NCBI GenBank assembly: GCA_945637225.1
Contig: CALZDE010000034.1
Coordinates: 1 to 13,564, forward strand
DNA from: an uncultured Selenomonadaceae bacterium
Lineage (GTDB): Bacteria; Bacillota; Negativicutes; Selenomonadales; Selenomonadaceae
Reading direction: 5' to 3'
Length of the DNA: 13,564 nucleotides
The translations under genes and the position numbers were made by a program. The stretch's first letter is position 1; every line of letters begins with the position of its first letter. The notes under the pieces are model-generated. The model saw only the letters and a program-made list of their open reading frames with translations. It did not search any database and was not told the origin of the DNA. Shown here in pieces: positions 5,879 through 13,386 of the stretch.

Positions 5879-7132
5879 ATGGAATTACAGGAAATCATGT
5901 TGGAAAAGGCAAAGGCTGCAAAGAATGCATCCTATAAGCTGAATACCCTCTCTACTCAGGTAAAGAATAAGGCTCTTTTGGCGATGGCTGATATTTTAGA
6001 GCATAGAAAGTCTGTTATTTTGGAAGCGAATGCTCAGGATTTAGAGGATGCTAAAAAGCGTAATGTAAAGCGTTCTTATCTTGACCGTTTAATGCTGGAT
6101 GAAAACCGTATCAGTGGTATGGCGGATGGTCTTCGTCAGACTGCAAGCCTTCCTGATCCAGTTGGTGAGGTGGATTATTCTGCTATTCGTCCAAATGGTC
6201 TGGAAATTCGCAGTGTGCGTGTTCCTCTCGGTGTAGTGGGCATTATTTATGAGGCTCGTCCTAATGTTACTTCTGATGCGGCTGGTCTTTGCTTAAAGGC
6301 TGGCAATGCGGTGCTTCTGCGTGGCGGTTCTGATTCCATTCGTTCTAATAAGGCTATTGTTCAGCTTTTGCAGGATGCGGCTTATAATACTGGTATTCCA
6401 GAGGGTGCTATTCAGTTTGTTGATGTTACTGACCGCGAAGCTGTAAATATCATGACTCATTTGGATGGTTATCTTGATGTAATCATTCCTCGTGGCGGTG
6501 CTGGTCTTATCAAGGCAGTAGTAGGCAACAGCTCTGTTCCTGTAATCGAAACTGGTACTGGTGTATGTCATACCTATGTAGATGCCAGTGCTGACCTCAA
6601 CATGGCTTTGGAAATTGCTGAAAATGCCAAGGTAAGCCGTCCTTCCGTATGCAATGCTATGGAAACTCTGCTCCTTCATGAGTCCGTTGCAGAGTATTTC
6701 CTGCCTATGCTGACCGTTGCTATGATGGATAAGAACTGTGAGCTGCGTGGCTGTGAGAAGTGCCTCGCTATTGTTCCAACCATGAAGCCTGCAACAGAGG
6801 AAGATTGGAGCACTGAGTACGGCGATTTGATTCTTTCCATCAAGGTTGTCCGCGACATTGATGAGGCTATTGAGCATATCAACAAGTATAATACTGGTCA
6901 TTCTGAAACTATCGTTACTGAGAGTCTTGCCAATGCTCATGCTTTCCAGTGGAGAGTAAATGCAGCGGCTGTTTATGTCAATGCTTCTACCAGATTCAGT
7001 GATGGCGGTGAGTTTGGCTTTGGTGCGGAGATTGGTATCAGCACACAGAAACTTCATGCTCGTGGCCCAATGGGTTTACGTGCACTCACTACCAATAAGT
7101 ACATGATATACGGTGAAGGTCAGATTCGTTAA
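5879..7132 (+). CDS. proA: Gamma-glutamyl phosphate reductase
   Basis: ProA reduces gamma-glutamyl phosphate to glutamate-5-semialdehyde with NADPH; the product cyclises to pyrroline-5-carboxylate for proline synthesis. The 417-residue protein is of normal length and belongs to the aldehyde dehydrogenase superfamily. The catalytic cysteine is Cys258 within RPSVCNAMETLL. Other conserved stretches are PLGVVGIIYEARPNVTSDA, KAGNAVLLRGGSD, IPRGGAGLI and the C-terminal FGFGAEIGISTQKLHARGPMG. The start ATG at 5879 follows GAAGGTG (5865-5871) by 7 nt. It works in series with ProB upstream, and the two may form a complex that shields the labile acyl phosphate. No proC is seen in the window. A 47-codon gene begins 2 nt after the stop. 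Confidence 0.98.
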   Translation: MELQEIMLEKAKAAKNASYKLNTLSTQVKNKALLAMADILEHRKSVILEANAQDLEDAKKRNVKRSYLDRLMLDENRISGMADGLRQTASLPDPVGEVDYSAIRPNGLEIRSVRVPLGVVGIIYEARPNVTSDAAGLCLKAGNAVLLRGGSDSIRSNKAIVQLLQDAAYNTGIPEGAIQFVDVTDREAVNIMTHLDGYLDVIIPRGGAGLIKAVVGNSSVPVIETGTGVCHTYVDASADLNMALEIAENAKVSRPSVCNAMETLLLHESVAEYFLPMLTVAMMDKNCELRGCEKCLAIVPTMKPATEEDWSTEYGDLILSIKVVRDIDEAIEHINKYNTGHSETIVTESLANAHAFQWRVNAAAVYVNASTRFSDGGEFGFGAEIGISTQKLHARGPMGLRALTTNKYMIYGEGQIR

Positions 7133-7134
7133 AA

Positions 7135-7278
7135 ATGGGCTATATACGAAGCATAAGAAATTATTTGCAGACTCCTAAGGGCTGGCATGATACCGTTGAT
7201 TATCTTCGGGCAGTGGCTATTATAATCGCTGTGGCTGCTGGAGTATTGTTATTAGTATATATGGGGGAGAATTTGTGA
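7135..7278 (+). CDS. Small single-pass membrane protein, 47 aa, unknown function
   Basis: The space between proA and nadD is filled by an open frame from ATG 7135 to TGA 7276-7278. It starts 2 nt after the proA stop, and its stop shares one base with the nadD ATG. The product has a polar N-terminus (MGYIRSIRNYLQTPKGWHDT), a hydrophobic helix at residues about 26-44 (AVAIIIAVAAGVLLLVYMG) and a short tail. With positive charges before the helix, the N-terminus should stay in the cytoplasm. No classic ribosome binding site precedes it (GAAGGT at 7115-7120 is 14 nt away), so translation probably depends on coupling to proA; its own end carries the GGGGGAG site for nadD. I do not recognise a family. 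A chance frame is possible, but the tight fit and the clean membrane helix argue for a real gene. Confidence 0.65.
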   Translation: MGYIRSIRNYLQTPKGWHDTVDYLRAVAIIIAVAAGVLLLVYMGENL

Positions 7279-7886
7279 TGAAGAAGAAGCGGGTAGGTAT
7301 AATGGGTGGCACATTTGACCCTATTCACATCGGACATCTCGTGATTGCTGAGCTGGTGAGGGATGAATTTTCCTTGGATAAGGTTGTTTTTATTCCTGCG
7401 GCAGAGCCACCTCATAAGCTTAATCAGAAGGTGACAAGGGCAGAGCACCGTTATGCTATGACAGAAATGGCAATTGCTTCCAATCTTCATTTTGAAATAT
7501 CCGATATTGAAATGCGCCGTACTGGTCCTTCCTATACGATAAATACCATGACTGAGCTGGTGAAGGATTTTGGTGATGACAATGATTTTTACTTTATTGT
7601 CGGGGCGGATTCTATTCTTGACCTGCCAAACTGGGACCGAGTGGATGACCTGCTGAATTTATGTCATTTTGTGGGTACTTCCCGTCCTGGCTGTATAGTG
7701 GATATGGAAAAGATGAAGGCTGAATTAGGTGAGATTGCCGGAGAGAAAATTCACATCATTGAAACTCCTGAGCTGGAAATATCCTCGACTGACATACGCA
7801 GACGTTTAAGCAAGGGTACATCAATAAAATATATTGTACCTGCTGAGGTTGAGGAATATATTTACAAAAATAAATTGTATATTTGA
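7278..7886 (+). CDS. nadD: Nicotinate-nucleotide adenylyltransferase
   Basis: NadD transfers AMP from ATP to nicotinate mononucleotide, giving deamido-NAD, the substrate of the NadE encoded just downstream on the other strand. The 202-residue product has the nucleotidyltransferase signature GGTFDPIHIGH at 10-20 and the second motif SSTDIR at 169-174, with the conserved GADS and W near the middle (YFIVGADSILDLPNW). Length is normal. An in-frame GTG at 7275 exists, but the ATG at 7278 is preferred: it sits 8 nt after GGGGGAG (7263-7269) and overlaps the stop of the small membrane gene. In many Firmicutes nadD is followed by yqeK, an LCP protein gene and rsfS; here a terminator follows at once. 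Confidence 0.97.
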   Translation: MKKKRVGIMGGTFDPIHIGHLVIAELVRDEFSLDKVVFIPAAEPPHKLNQKVTRAEHRYAMTEMAIASNLHFEISDIEMRRTGPSYTINTMTELVKDFGDDNDFYFIVGADSILDLPNWDRVDDLLNLCHFVGTSRPGCIVDMEKMKAELGEIAGEKIHIIETPELEISSTDIRRRLSKGTSIKYIVPAEVEEYIYKNKLYI

Positions 7887-7893
7887 TATTAAA

Positions 7894-7928
7894 AGACCGC
7901 CTGATTAATTTCAAGCGGTCTAGTTTTT
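7894..7928. terminator. Terminator shared by convergent nadD and nadE
   Basis: The perfect 7-bp stem AGACCGC (7894-7900) / GCGGTCT (7915-7921) encloses a 14-nt loop. On the plus strand it is followed after AG by five T (7924-7928). On the minus strand it is followed by four T (complement of 7891-7894, where the first A belongs to both the stem and the run). It can therefore end transcripts arriving from both sides. Confidence 0.8.
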
Positions 7929-7936
7929 CTGACGTA

Positions 7937-9853
7937 TTATTTATTTTGGAAAGCCTTGCGGTACATATTCTGCAATAATTCTTCCTTTAATTCATAATAA
8001 CGGCGGGTGTAGTAAATGCCGTTCTGTGCTTCTCTATGGTCAAAGCCGTAAGCTCGTCTGCTGACTGCAAGGACAGGTGGTGCCTGAATGCGCTTGGCGA
8101 TTGCCATACCAGAGAACTGCTTCCACCAGCGTTCCAAATCGTTGATAAATTCTTCTTCGTTGGCGAAGTATTTCGCAACAATTCCCTTTTCACAGCCAAG
8201 ATTTTCTTCCAGCATATTATCCTTATACCAATAGAGAATATCTTCTGGGGTAGCCTTGTTCCAGCGTTCTACGAAGCTTCTGAAAAGATAGTCATGATAT
8301 GGGTATTTGATAGGGTCGCCCTTTCCTTCGTCAACACACTGGGCATTGGAAAGCTCGGCACTAGGTACAATGTCTATGGTAGCCTGTGGCACAACTTCTC
8401 TGCCATACACAGTTTCATTCATATAGCGGGCTAAGTCATAAACCTGATACTTCCACAAATCAGCTAAAGCACAGAGGAAGCCTGACTGGTCGCCATAGAG
8501 AGTGGAATAGCCGACAGTAGTTTCTGCTTTGTTGGCATTACAGGTAAAACCACCGCCAAAAGCCGCCGCCGCACCAGCTAAGACTCTGGCACTTCTGTCA
8601 CGTGCCTGAATATTTTCTGCTACGAAGGAAGATACATTGAGGTGTGAGGAGGTATTTTTCTTTAAGTAGGTAACAGCGGTGGATTCCAGCTGAGAAATAG
8701 TATGGTCAACGGACTCCTGAATTGGAATGATGGCGTAATGACAGCCAAGATTTTCTGCTAATTTCTGAGCAAGTCCCTTAGTGGTTTCAGAATTGTAGAC
8801 ACTAGGCATATTTACCAGCAGTACATTCTCCGGCCCTATCACATGAGTATAGAGAGCCGCAGCTACCGCTGAGTCAATACCGCCAGAGATACCGATAACG
8901 ACCTTCTTCATGTAAATATCATTCAGGAAATTCTTGATACCGTAGGAGAGAGCATCAAAGATATGAGCTATTTGTGGTCGTTTTTCGCGGGAAATAGCAG
9001 GCATATTATCCAATTCATCAAGGTCAACATAGCGGAGTTTTTCAACGTATTTATCAGCATAGTCCACTACATCGCCGGCACTGTTGTAAACAGTACTGGA
9101 GCCATCAAATGTATAGATGGTCTTGCCATTATTCTGAAGTCCTGTGTTGTTGACATAGAAAAGAGGTACACCATACTGCTTTGCCTGATTGCCGAATACG
9201 CGGTGACGTTTGCCATTTTTGCCGTAGGTGTATGGGGAAGAGGAAATGTTGACAAAGAAATCAATGCCATTTTCTGCCAGAATAGACATTGGTTCCAAAT
9301 GATAATCATCGCTCCAGCCATCTTCACAAAGGAAAGCGCCGATACGGTATGGCTTGCCGTTCATATCCATAATCAATGGAGAAATTAAATCCTCTGGCTT
9401 TTTATCCAGCTCTAATGCTAATTTCTGCAAGCTGAAGAAGTGACGGGTGTCATCAAATTCGCGGTAGTTTGGCATTAAGGATTTGATAACGAAAGGATAT
9501 GGCATATTGAGAGGTTGTATAAGCTTGCCATTCTGAGCGGCAAAGAGTGCATTGTATTTACGAGGACGGCCATCGTTGTTCTTTTTGTTCCAGTCAATAG
9601 CTACGTTGCCGAAGATAATACCGATACCCATTGAAGCAGCGATAATTTCATTACCAAATTCCTCACAGTCCTTCAGGAATGAGGTCTGTTCCCATGTATC
9701 GCCTAAGAGATAGCCAGGAATGGACATTTCTGGGAAAATAATCAGCTGAGCCTTGGCAGACTTAGCTTCAAATATCATGCGCATCATTGTTTCGGTATTT
9801 TTATCAGGGTGGCCAGGCTGAATCTTGAACTGACCAATGGCAATTTTCAACAT
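7937..9853 (-). CDS. nadE: Glutamine-dependent NAD(+) synthetase
   Basis: This 638-residue two-domain enzyme converts deamido-NAD, ATP and glutamine to NAD. The N-terminal part (about 1-290) is a nitrilase-type glutaminase with the Glu-Lys-Cys triad: Glu42 in IIFPEMS, Lys124 in VIKSLMPNYREF and Cys176 in GAFLCEDGW. It supplies ammonia through a tunnel to the C-terminal synthetase domain (from about 310), which has the PP-loop SGGIDS at 323-328 and downstream NKAETTVGYSTLYGD and KYPYHDYLFRS stretches. Both halves are intact, so the cell need not rely on free ammonia. The ATG (9853-9851) is preceded by GAGAGGTG (9868-9861, minus strand) at 7 nt. It stands alone, convergent to nadD and divergent from the 10104 gene. 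Its own promoter is visible upstream. Confidence 0.97.
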   Translation of the reverse strand: MLKIAIGQFKIQPGHPDKNTETMMRMIFEAKSAKAQLIIFPEMSIPGYLLGDTWEQTSFLKDCEEFGNEIIAASMGIGIIFGNVAIDWNKKNNDGRPRKYNALFAAQNGKLIQPLNMPYPFVIKSLMPNYREFDDTRHFFSLQKLALELDKKPEDLISPLIMDMNGKPYRIGAFLCEDGWSDDYHLEPMSILAENGIDFFVNISSSPYTYGKNGKRHRVFGNQAKQYGVPLFYVNNTGLQNNGKTIYTFDGSSTVYNSAGDVVDYADKYVEKLRYVDLDELDNMPAISREKRPQIAHIFDALSYGIKNFLNDIYMKKVVIGISGGIDSAVAAALYTHVIGPENVLLVNMPSVYNSETTKGLAQKLAENLGCHYAIIPIQESVDHTISQLESTAVTYLKKNTSSHLNVSSFVAENIQARDRSARVLAGAAAAFGGGFTCNANKAETTVGYSTLYGDQSGFLCALADLWKYQVYDLARYMNETVYGREVVPQATIDIVPSAELSNAQCVDEGKGDPIKYPYHDYLFRSFVERWNKATPEDILYWYKDNMLEENLGCEKGIVAKYFANEEEFINDLERWWKQFSGMAIAKRIQAPPVLAVSRRAYGFDHREAQNGIYYTRRYYELKEELLQNMYRKAFQNK

Positions 9854-9909
9854 AATAAGACACCTCTCTAAAGTTTGCTGAATTCAAACAATTGTTAGTT
9901 CTATTTAAA

Positions 9910-9918
9910 ATTATAGCA
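9910..9918 (-). promoter_or_regulatory. Extended -10 promoter of nadE
   Basis: Read on the minus strand, TGCTATAAT (9918 to 9910) is a perfect -10 with an extended TGn. The matching -35 at 17 nt (TTTATT, 9938-9933) is weak. Transcription would begin near 9903, giving a leader of about 50 nt. That leader contains the perfect palindrome AACAATTGTT (9887-9896). Confidence 0.55.
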
Positions 9919-10103
9919 TAAAAAATGGATAAAATAAAGATGTTATTTCTTAATTGATGATAGTGTGATAACGGTTTTAAAGAAAATAAAATAAAAAAAT
10001 TAATTTTTAGGTAGGATTTTTGACGTGGTATGTAGAATATAAAAAATGTTGAGTTGTTTTAACTAATTAACATGGGTGCCTGCTGAATAAAGGATGTGTA
10101 GAA

Positions 10104-11282
10104 ATGAATTTTAATATGGCGTTGATTTTTGGTCTGATATTGGAATTTATCATTGCTATTGTGGCGGCGAGCGGTTATTTTTTCTATTACGTAAAAATGC
10201 CGGAGTATTCTATTAATCAGGCTAAAAAAGCTGTGCAGGAAGGAAATCTCAGAGAGTTTGAGAAATACGTTGATGTATCAAGACTCATGAAGGAAGGCGT
10301 TCAGGATGCCGCTATGTACGTTCCTCAGTCTGACGGAGCTTTGCAGTCCATGCTGAAATCCGGGCAGATGGCTGCTGTTTTGCAGAAGGCAGTAGAGGAG
10401 TACGTCAAAAATGGCCAGTGGGGTGAGATACAGGGACTTTCTGATCCAAAGGCTAAGGAGCTGGTGGAGCAGTGTGGCCTTACTACCTTTAATTTCCGTG
10501 GCATTGAGTATATTCGCAAGGGTGTTGACCCTTTGGTAGTAAATGCGGAACAAGCGGCTGAGGTCGAGGTAGAAGACGTAGGAATAATTGATAAGGCACT
10601 GGACGGTGTTGATTCTGCCATTCACAAGGTGGAGACGGTCTTGGGCATTGTTGATGATGTTCAGGCCAGCGTAGAGGATTTGCAGGATGGCAAGATTGAC
10701 AGTCCTAACAGCATATTGAAGCCAAGCAACAGTGACAGCAGTGATGGCTATACAGGACAAATTGCTGAAGCAGGCGTAATAGTCTACGATAAAACATTGG
10801 GAGATAATATTGTTATCCGCTTGAAGCTGATGGAGTTAAATGATGGAAGCTGGCGCGTAGTGGATATTGCTAATTACGGTGAGTTCATTGAGCGTATGCT
10901 GAATATGAATAAGCGTGACATGAAGAAATACTGCAACCGCGTAAATGATGTTCTCATTGATACGGACAGGGAAATGGAAGCCTACAGAAAGAGCCATCCT
11001 AAGACTGACAAGGACTGGGTAATGAAGGTTACTGATATTATGAAGTCCTACAATGAAAAGCTGGATTTGATAGAGGTGCCAAGACCTGGCGAGCCATTAG
11101 CGGAGCTTCTGAAGGAAAGAAAGACTATTTTCTTTGAGATGATGGACGTTTACTATGAGTCCAATGAAAAGCGCAAGGCAAAGAACATCGGTGCTAAGCT
11201 GGAGGAAGTAAACCGTCGCTGGAAGGAAAACAGGGAAGCTATAAATAAGATTATAGACCAGTATAAGAATCTTAATCTCTAA
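10104..11282 (+). CDS. Membrane-anchored protein of unknown function (DUF2939-like)
   Basis: The 392-residue protein starts with a single uncleaved-looking membrane helix (about 7-29, LIFGLILEFIIAIVAASGYF), so most of it should lie outside the membrane. Immediately after it, YSINQAKKAVQEGNLREFEKYVDVSRL resembles the N-terminal pattern of DUF2939 proteins (an alanine-rich helix, then a 'VD' strand). The region 230-270 (GVIVYDKTLGDNIVIRLKLMELNDGSWRVVDI) looks like the end of the same small beta-rich fold. A Ser/Asp-rich linker lies around 200-220. Residues about 280-392 are highly charged and helical, probably coiled coil, with no match I know. The ATG at 10104 follows AAAGGA (10089-10094). It is divergent from nadE and followed by ybaK. 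Function is unknown; the DUF assignment is from memory of pattern only. Confidence 0.75.
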   Translation: MNFNMALIFGLILEFIIAIVAASGYFFYYVKMPEYSINQAKKAVQEGNLREFEKYVDVSRLMKEGVQDAAMYVPQSDGALQSMLKSGQMAAVLQKAVEEYVKNGQWGEIQGLSDPKAKELVEQCGLTTFNFRGIEYIRKGVDPLVVNAEQAAEVEVEDVGIIDKALDGVDSAIHKVETVLGIVDDVQASVEDLQDGKIDSPNSILKPSNSDSSDGYTGQIAEAGVIVYDKTLGDNIVIRLKLMELNDGSWRVVDIANYGEFIERMLNMNKRDMKKYCNRVNDVLIDTDREMEAYRKSHPKTDKDWVMKVTDIMKSYNEKLDLIEVPRPGEPLAELLKERKTIFFEMMDVYYESNEKRKAKNIGAKLEEVNRRWKENREAINKIIDQYKNLNL

Positions 11283-11312
11283 AGATTATTTGATGATATA
11301 AAAGATATTTGT

Positions 11313-11341
11313 ATTTTCGTACTAGACAAACGAAAATTTTT
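11313..11341 (+). terminator. AT-rich inverted repeat: weak terminator or operator
   Basis: ATTTTCGT (11313-11320) and ACGAAAAT (11330-11337) form a perfect 8-bp inverted repeat with a 9-nt centre, followed by five T (11337-11341). It lies 30 nt after the stop of the membrane-protein gene. It could end that transcript, although the stem is poor in GC. It also encloses the -35 of the putative ybaK promoter, so a repressor-binding role is equally possible. Confidence 0.5.
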
Positions 11342-11351
11342 GTGATAGAAT
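11323..11351 (+). promoter_or_regulatory. Putative promoter of ybaK
   Basis: TAGACA (11323-11328) and TAGAAT (11346-11351) are spaced by exactly 17 nt, with an extended TG at 11343-11344. Each hexamer differs from consensus at one base. Transcription would begin near 11358, only about 9 nt before the preferred start codon, so the leader would be extremely short. Confidence 0.45.
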
Positions 11352-11366
11352 GAGTAGGTGTTTAAC

Positions 11367-11852
11367 GTGGCAAAAGCTAAAAGTAACAAAACAAATGCCT
11401 GTCGAATCCTCGATAGCATGAAAATAGCGTACACTACCAAAGAGTACGAGGTGGATGAAAGTGACCTCAGTGCTGTTCATGTGGCGGCTTCTGTTGGTAT
11501 GGACGTAAAGATGGTGTTTAAGACTCTGGTGTGCCGGGGGGACAAGAATGGTGTTCTCATGGCGTGCATTCCGGGGGATGGGGAGCTTGATTTAAAGGCT
11601 TTGGCGGTTGTTTCTGGCAATAAGCGTGTAGAGATGGTAGCCTTGAAAGAGGTTTTGGGGCTTACCGGCTATATTCGTGGCGGCTGTTCTCCATTGGGCG
11701 CAAAAAAGAATTATCCTGTTTATCTGGATGAATCCAGCGGTAATTTTGATATTATTGCTATCAGTGCTGGCAAGCGTGGCGAACAGATTCTGCTTAATCC
11801 TGATGACCTTGTTACTGCTGTAAAGGCGACTGTTGCCAAGCTGATTCGCTAA
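11367..11852 (+). CDS. ybaK: Cys-tRNA(Pro)/Cys-tRNA(Cys) deacylase YbaK
   Basis: YbaK hydrolyses cysteine mischarged on tRNA-Pro, a trans-editing activity that supports prolyl-tRNA synthetase. The product is 161 residues from GTG 11367, close to the usual length of about 160. The family's catalytic lysine is Lys52 in MVFKTLV. The GGCSPLGAKK motif near the C-terminal half and the closing SAGKRGEQILLNPDDL are typical. Two GTG codons compete: 11358 would add three residues (MFN) but is itself part of the AGGTG ribosome binding site (11356-11360), so 11367, 6 nt after that site, is preferred. If the putative promoter is right, the mRNA begins near 11358 and may be leaderless or nearly so. thrC follows after 43 nt. 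Confidence 0.92.
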   Translation: MAKAKSNKTNACRILDSMKIAYTTKEYEVDESDLSAVHVAASVGMDVKMVFKTLVCRGDKNGVLMACIPGDGELDLKALAVVSGNKRVEMVALKEVLGLTGYIRGGCSPLGAKKNYPVYLDESSGNFDIIAISAGKRGEQILLNPDDLVTAVKATVAKLIR

Positions 11853-11895
11853 AATCTTTATTATGAAGAATAAATTTAACGTAGGAGTGTAGAAG

Positions 11896-13386
11896 ATGAA
11901 TTATATAAGCACAAGAGGAAACAATCAGAAGATTAGCTCTGCAGAGGCTATTATCAAGGGTTTAGCCAGCGATGGCGGTCTTTTCGTACCTGATGAAATG
12001 CCAAAGGTTGATTTGGAGTTTGTTACCAGCCTGCAGAAGCTTACCTACCAGGAGCGTGCGGCTAAGGTTTTGGGCAAGTTCCTCACAGATTATACCGAAG
12101 ATGAAATTAAGGGCTGTGTTGAGCGTGCTTATGGCGGTGGTAAGTTTGATACTGATGCGATTGCTCCTGTTGTTAATTTAAAGCATCCATCTGTTCTGGA
12201 ATTATGGCATGGTCCTACCAGCGCTTTCAAGGATATGGCTCTCCAGCTTTTACCACAGCTTCTTTCCACTGCTCTGAAGAAGACTGGCGAGAAGAATGAG
12301 GTGCTGATTCTCGTAGCTACCTCTGGTGATACCGGCAAGGCAGCTCTTGAGGGCTTTAAGGATGTAGATCAGATTAAGATTATTGTTTTCTATCCAGAAA
12401 ATGGTGTCAGCCGTATTCAGTATCGTCAGATGGCTACCCAGAAGGGTAACAATGTATGCGTTACTGCTGTTAAGGGCAACTTTGATGATGCTCAGAGCGG
12501 TGTAAAGGCTATTTTCAGCGATGTTGAATTTAATAAGGAATTAAATGAGAAGGGCGTTTCCCTGTCTTCTGCTAATTCCATCAACTGGGGCCGTCTCGTT
12601 CCACAGATTGTATACTATTTCAGTGCATATGCTGATATGATTAATTCCGGCCGTATTACCGCTGGCGAGGAGATTACTTTCGTTGTTCCTACTGGTAACT
12701 TTGGCGATATCTTAGCGGGCTTCTATGCTAAGGAAATGGGCCTGCCAGTTAAGAAGCTGGTTTGCGCTTCCAATACCAATAACGTACTGACTGATTTCCT
12801 GAATACCGGTGTATATGACCGCAACCGTGAGTTCTTCAAGACTATCAGCCCATCTATGGATATTCTGATTTCCAGCAACTTAGAGCGTCTGCTGTATCAT
12901 GTGACCGGCAGTACCGAGAAGGTAGCTGGCTGGATGAAGGAGCTGGCTGAGAAGGGCCGTTATGATGTAGGTGCTGAGGTATTAGCTAAGATTCAGGCTA
13001 CCTTTGGGGCGGCTTGGGCTGATGATGATACCACTATGAAGATGATTCACCATGGCTTTGAGTGCCAAAGCTATATAGCAGATACTCATACCGCAGTTGC
13101 ATGGGATGCCGCACGCAAGCTGATTCATGGTGGTACTCCAGAGAAGGTAGTTATTGTTTCTACCGCAAGCCCATACAAGTTCAATGAAAGCGTTCTTACT
13201 GCATTAGGCGAGAGCATTGAGGGCATGGATGAGTTCCAGCTTTTGGATAAGTTAGCTTCTATCAATACCCGCGCTGGTATTCCTGCGGGCCTTGCTTCCT
13301 TAAAGACCGCAGAAATTCTTCACAGTGCAGTAGTAGAAAAGCAGGATATGCCAAAGGCTGTTGCAGAATTTGCGGCTAAGAAGTAA
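11896..13386 (+). CDS. thrC: Threonine synthase
   Basis: ThrC converts O-phospho-L-homoserine to threonine and phosphate using pyridoxal phosphate. The 496-residue length and N-terminal YISTRG...EAIIKGLASDGGLFVPD are typical of the long bacterial form of the enzyme. The PLP lysine is Lys112 in GPTSAFKDMALQLLP. The phosphate-binding loop is seen at SGDTGKAAL (143 onward), and NSINWGRLVPQ and TGNFGDILAGF are conserved. All regions are present. The ATG at 11896 follows TAGGAGTG (11882-11889) by 6 nt. No homoserine kinase or dehydrogenase is nearby, so the threonine pathway is scattered in this genome as far as the window shows. It may be co-transcribed with ybaK. No convincing terminator follows. 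Confidence 0.98.
   Translation: MNYISTRGNNQKISSAEAIIKGLASDGGLFVPDEMPKVDLEFVTSLQKLTYQERAAKVLGKFLTDYTEDEIKGCVERAYGGGKFDTDAIAPVVNLKHPSVLELWHGPTSAFKDMALQLLPQLLSTALKKTGEKNEVLILVATSGDTGKAALEGFKDVDQIKIIVFYPENGVSRIQYRQMATQKGNNVCVTAVKGNFDDAQSGVKAIFSDVEFNKELNEKGVSLSSANSINWGRLVPQIVYYFSAYADMINSGRITAGEEITFVVPTGNFGDILAGFYAKEMGLPVKKLVCASNTNNVLTDFLNTGVYDRNREFFKTISPSMDILISSNLERLLYHVTGSTEKVAGWMKELAEKGRYDVGAEVLAKIQATFGAAWADDDTTMKMIHHGFECQSYIADTHTAVAWDAARKLIHGGTPEKVVIVSTASPYKFNESVLTALGESIEGMDEFQLLDKLASINTRAGIPAGLASLKTAEILHSAVVEKQDMPKAVAEFAAKK

Noticed and set aside
6293..7057. A 254-codon open frame on the minus strand within proA.
   Set aside because: It lies wholly antisense to strongly conserved proA, has no ribosome binding site and a low-complexity Ser/Asn/Thr/Ile-rich product, as expected from the complement of biased codons.
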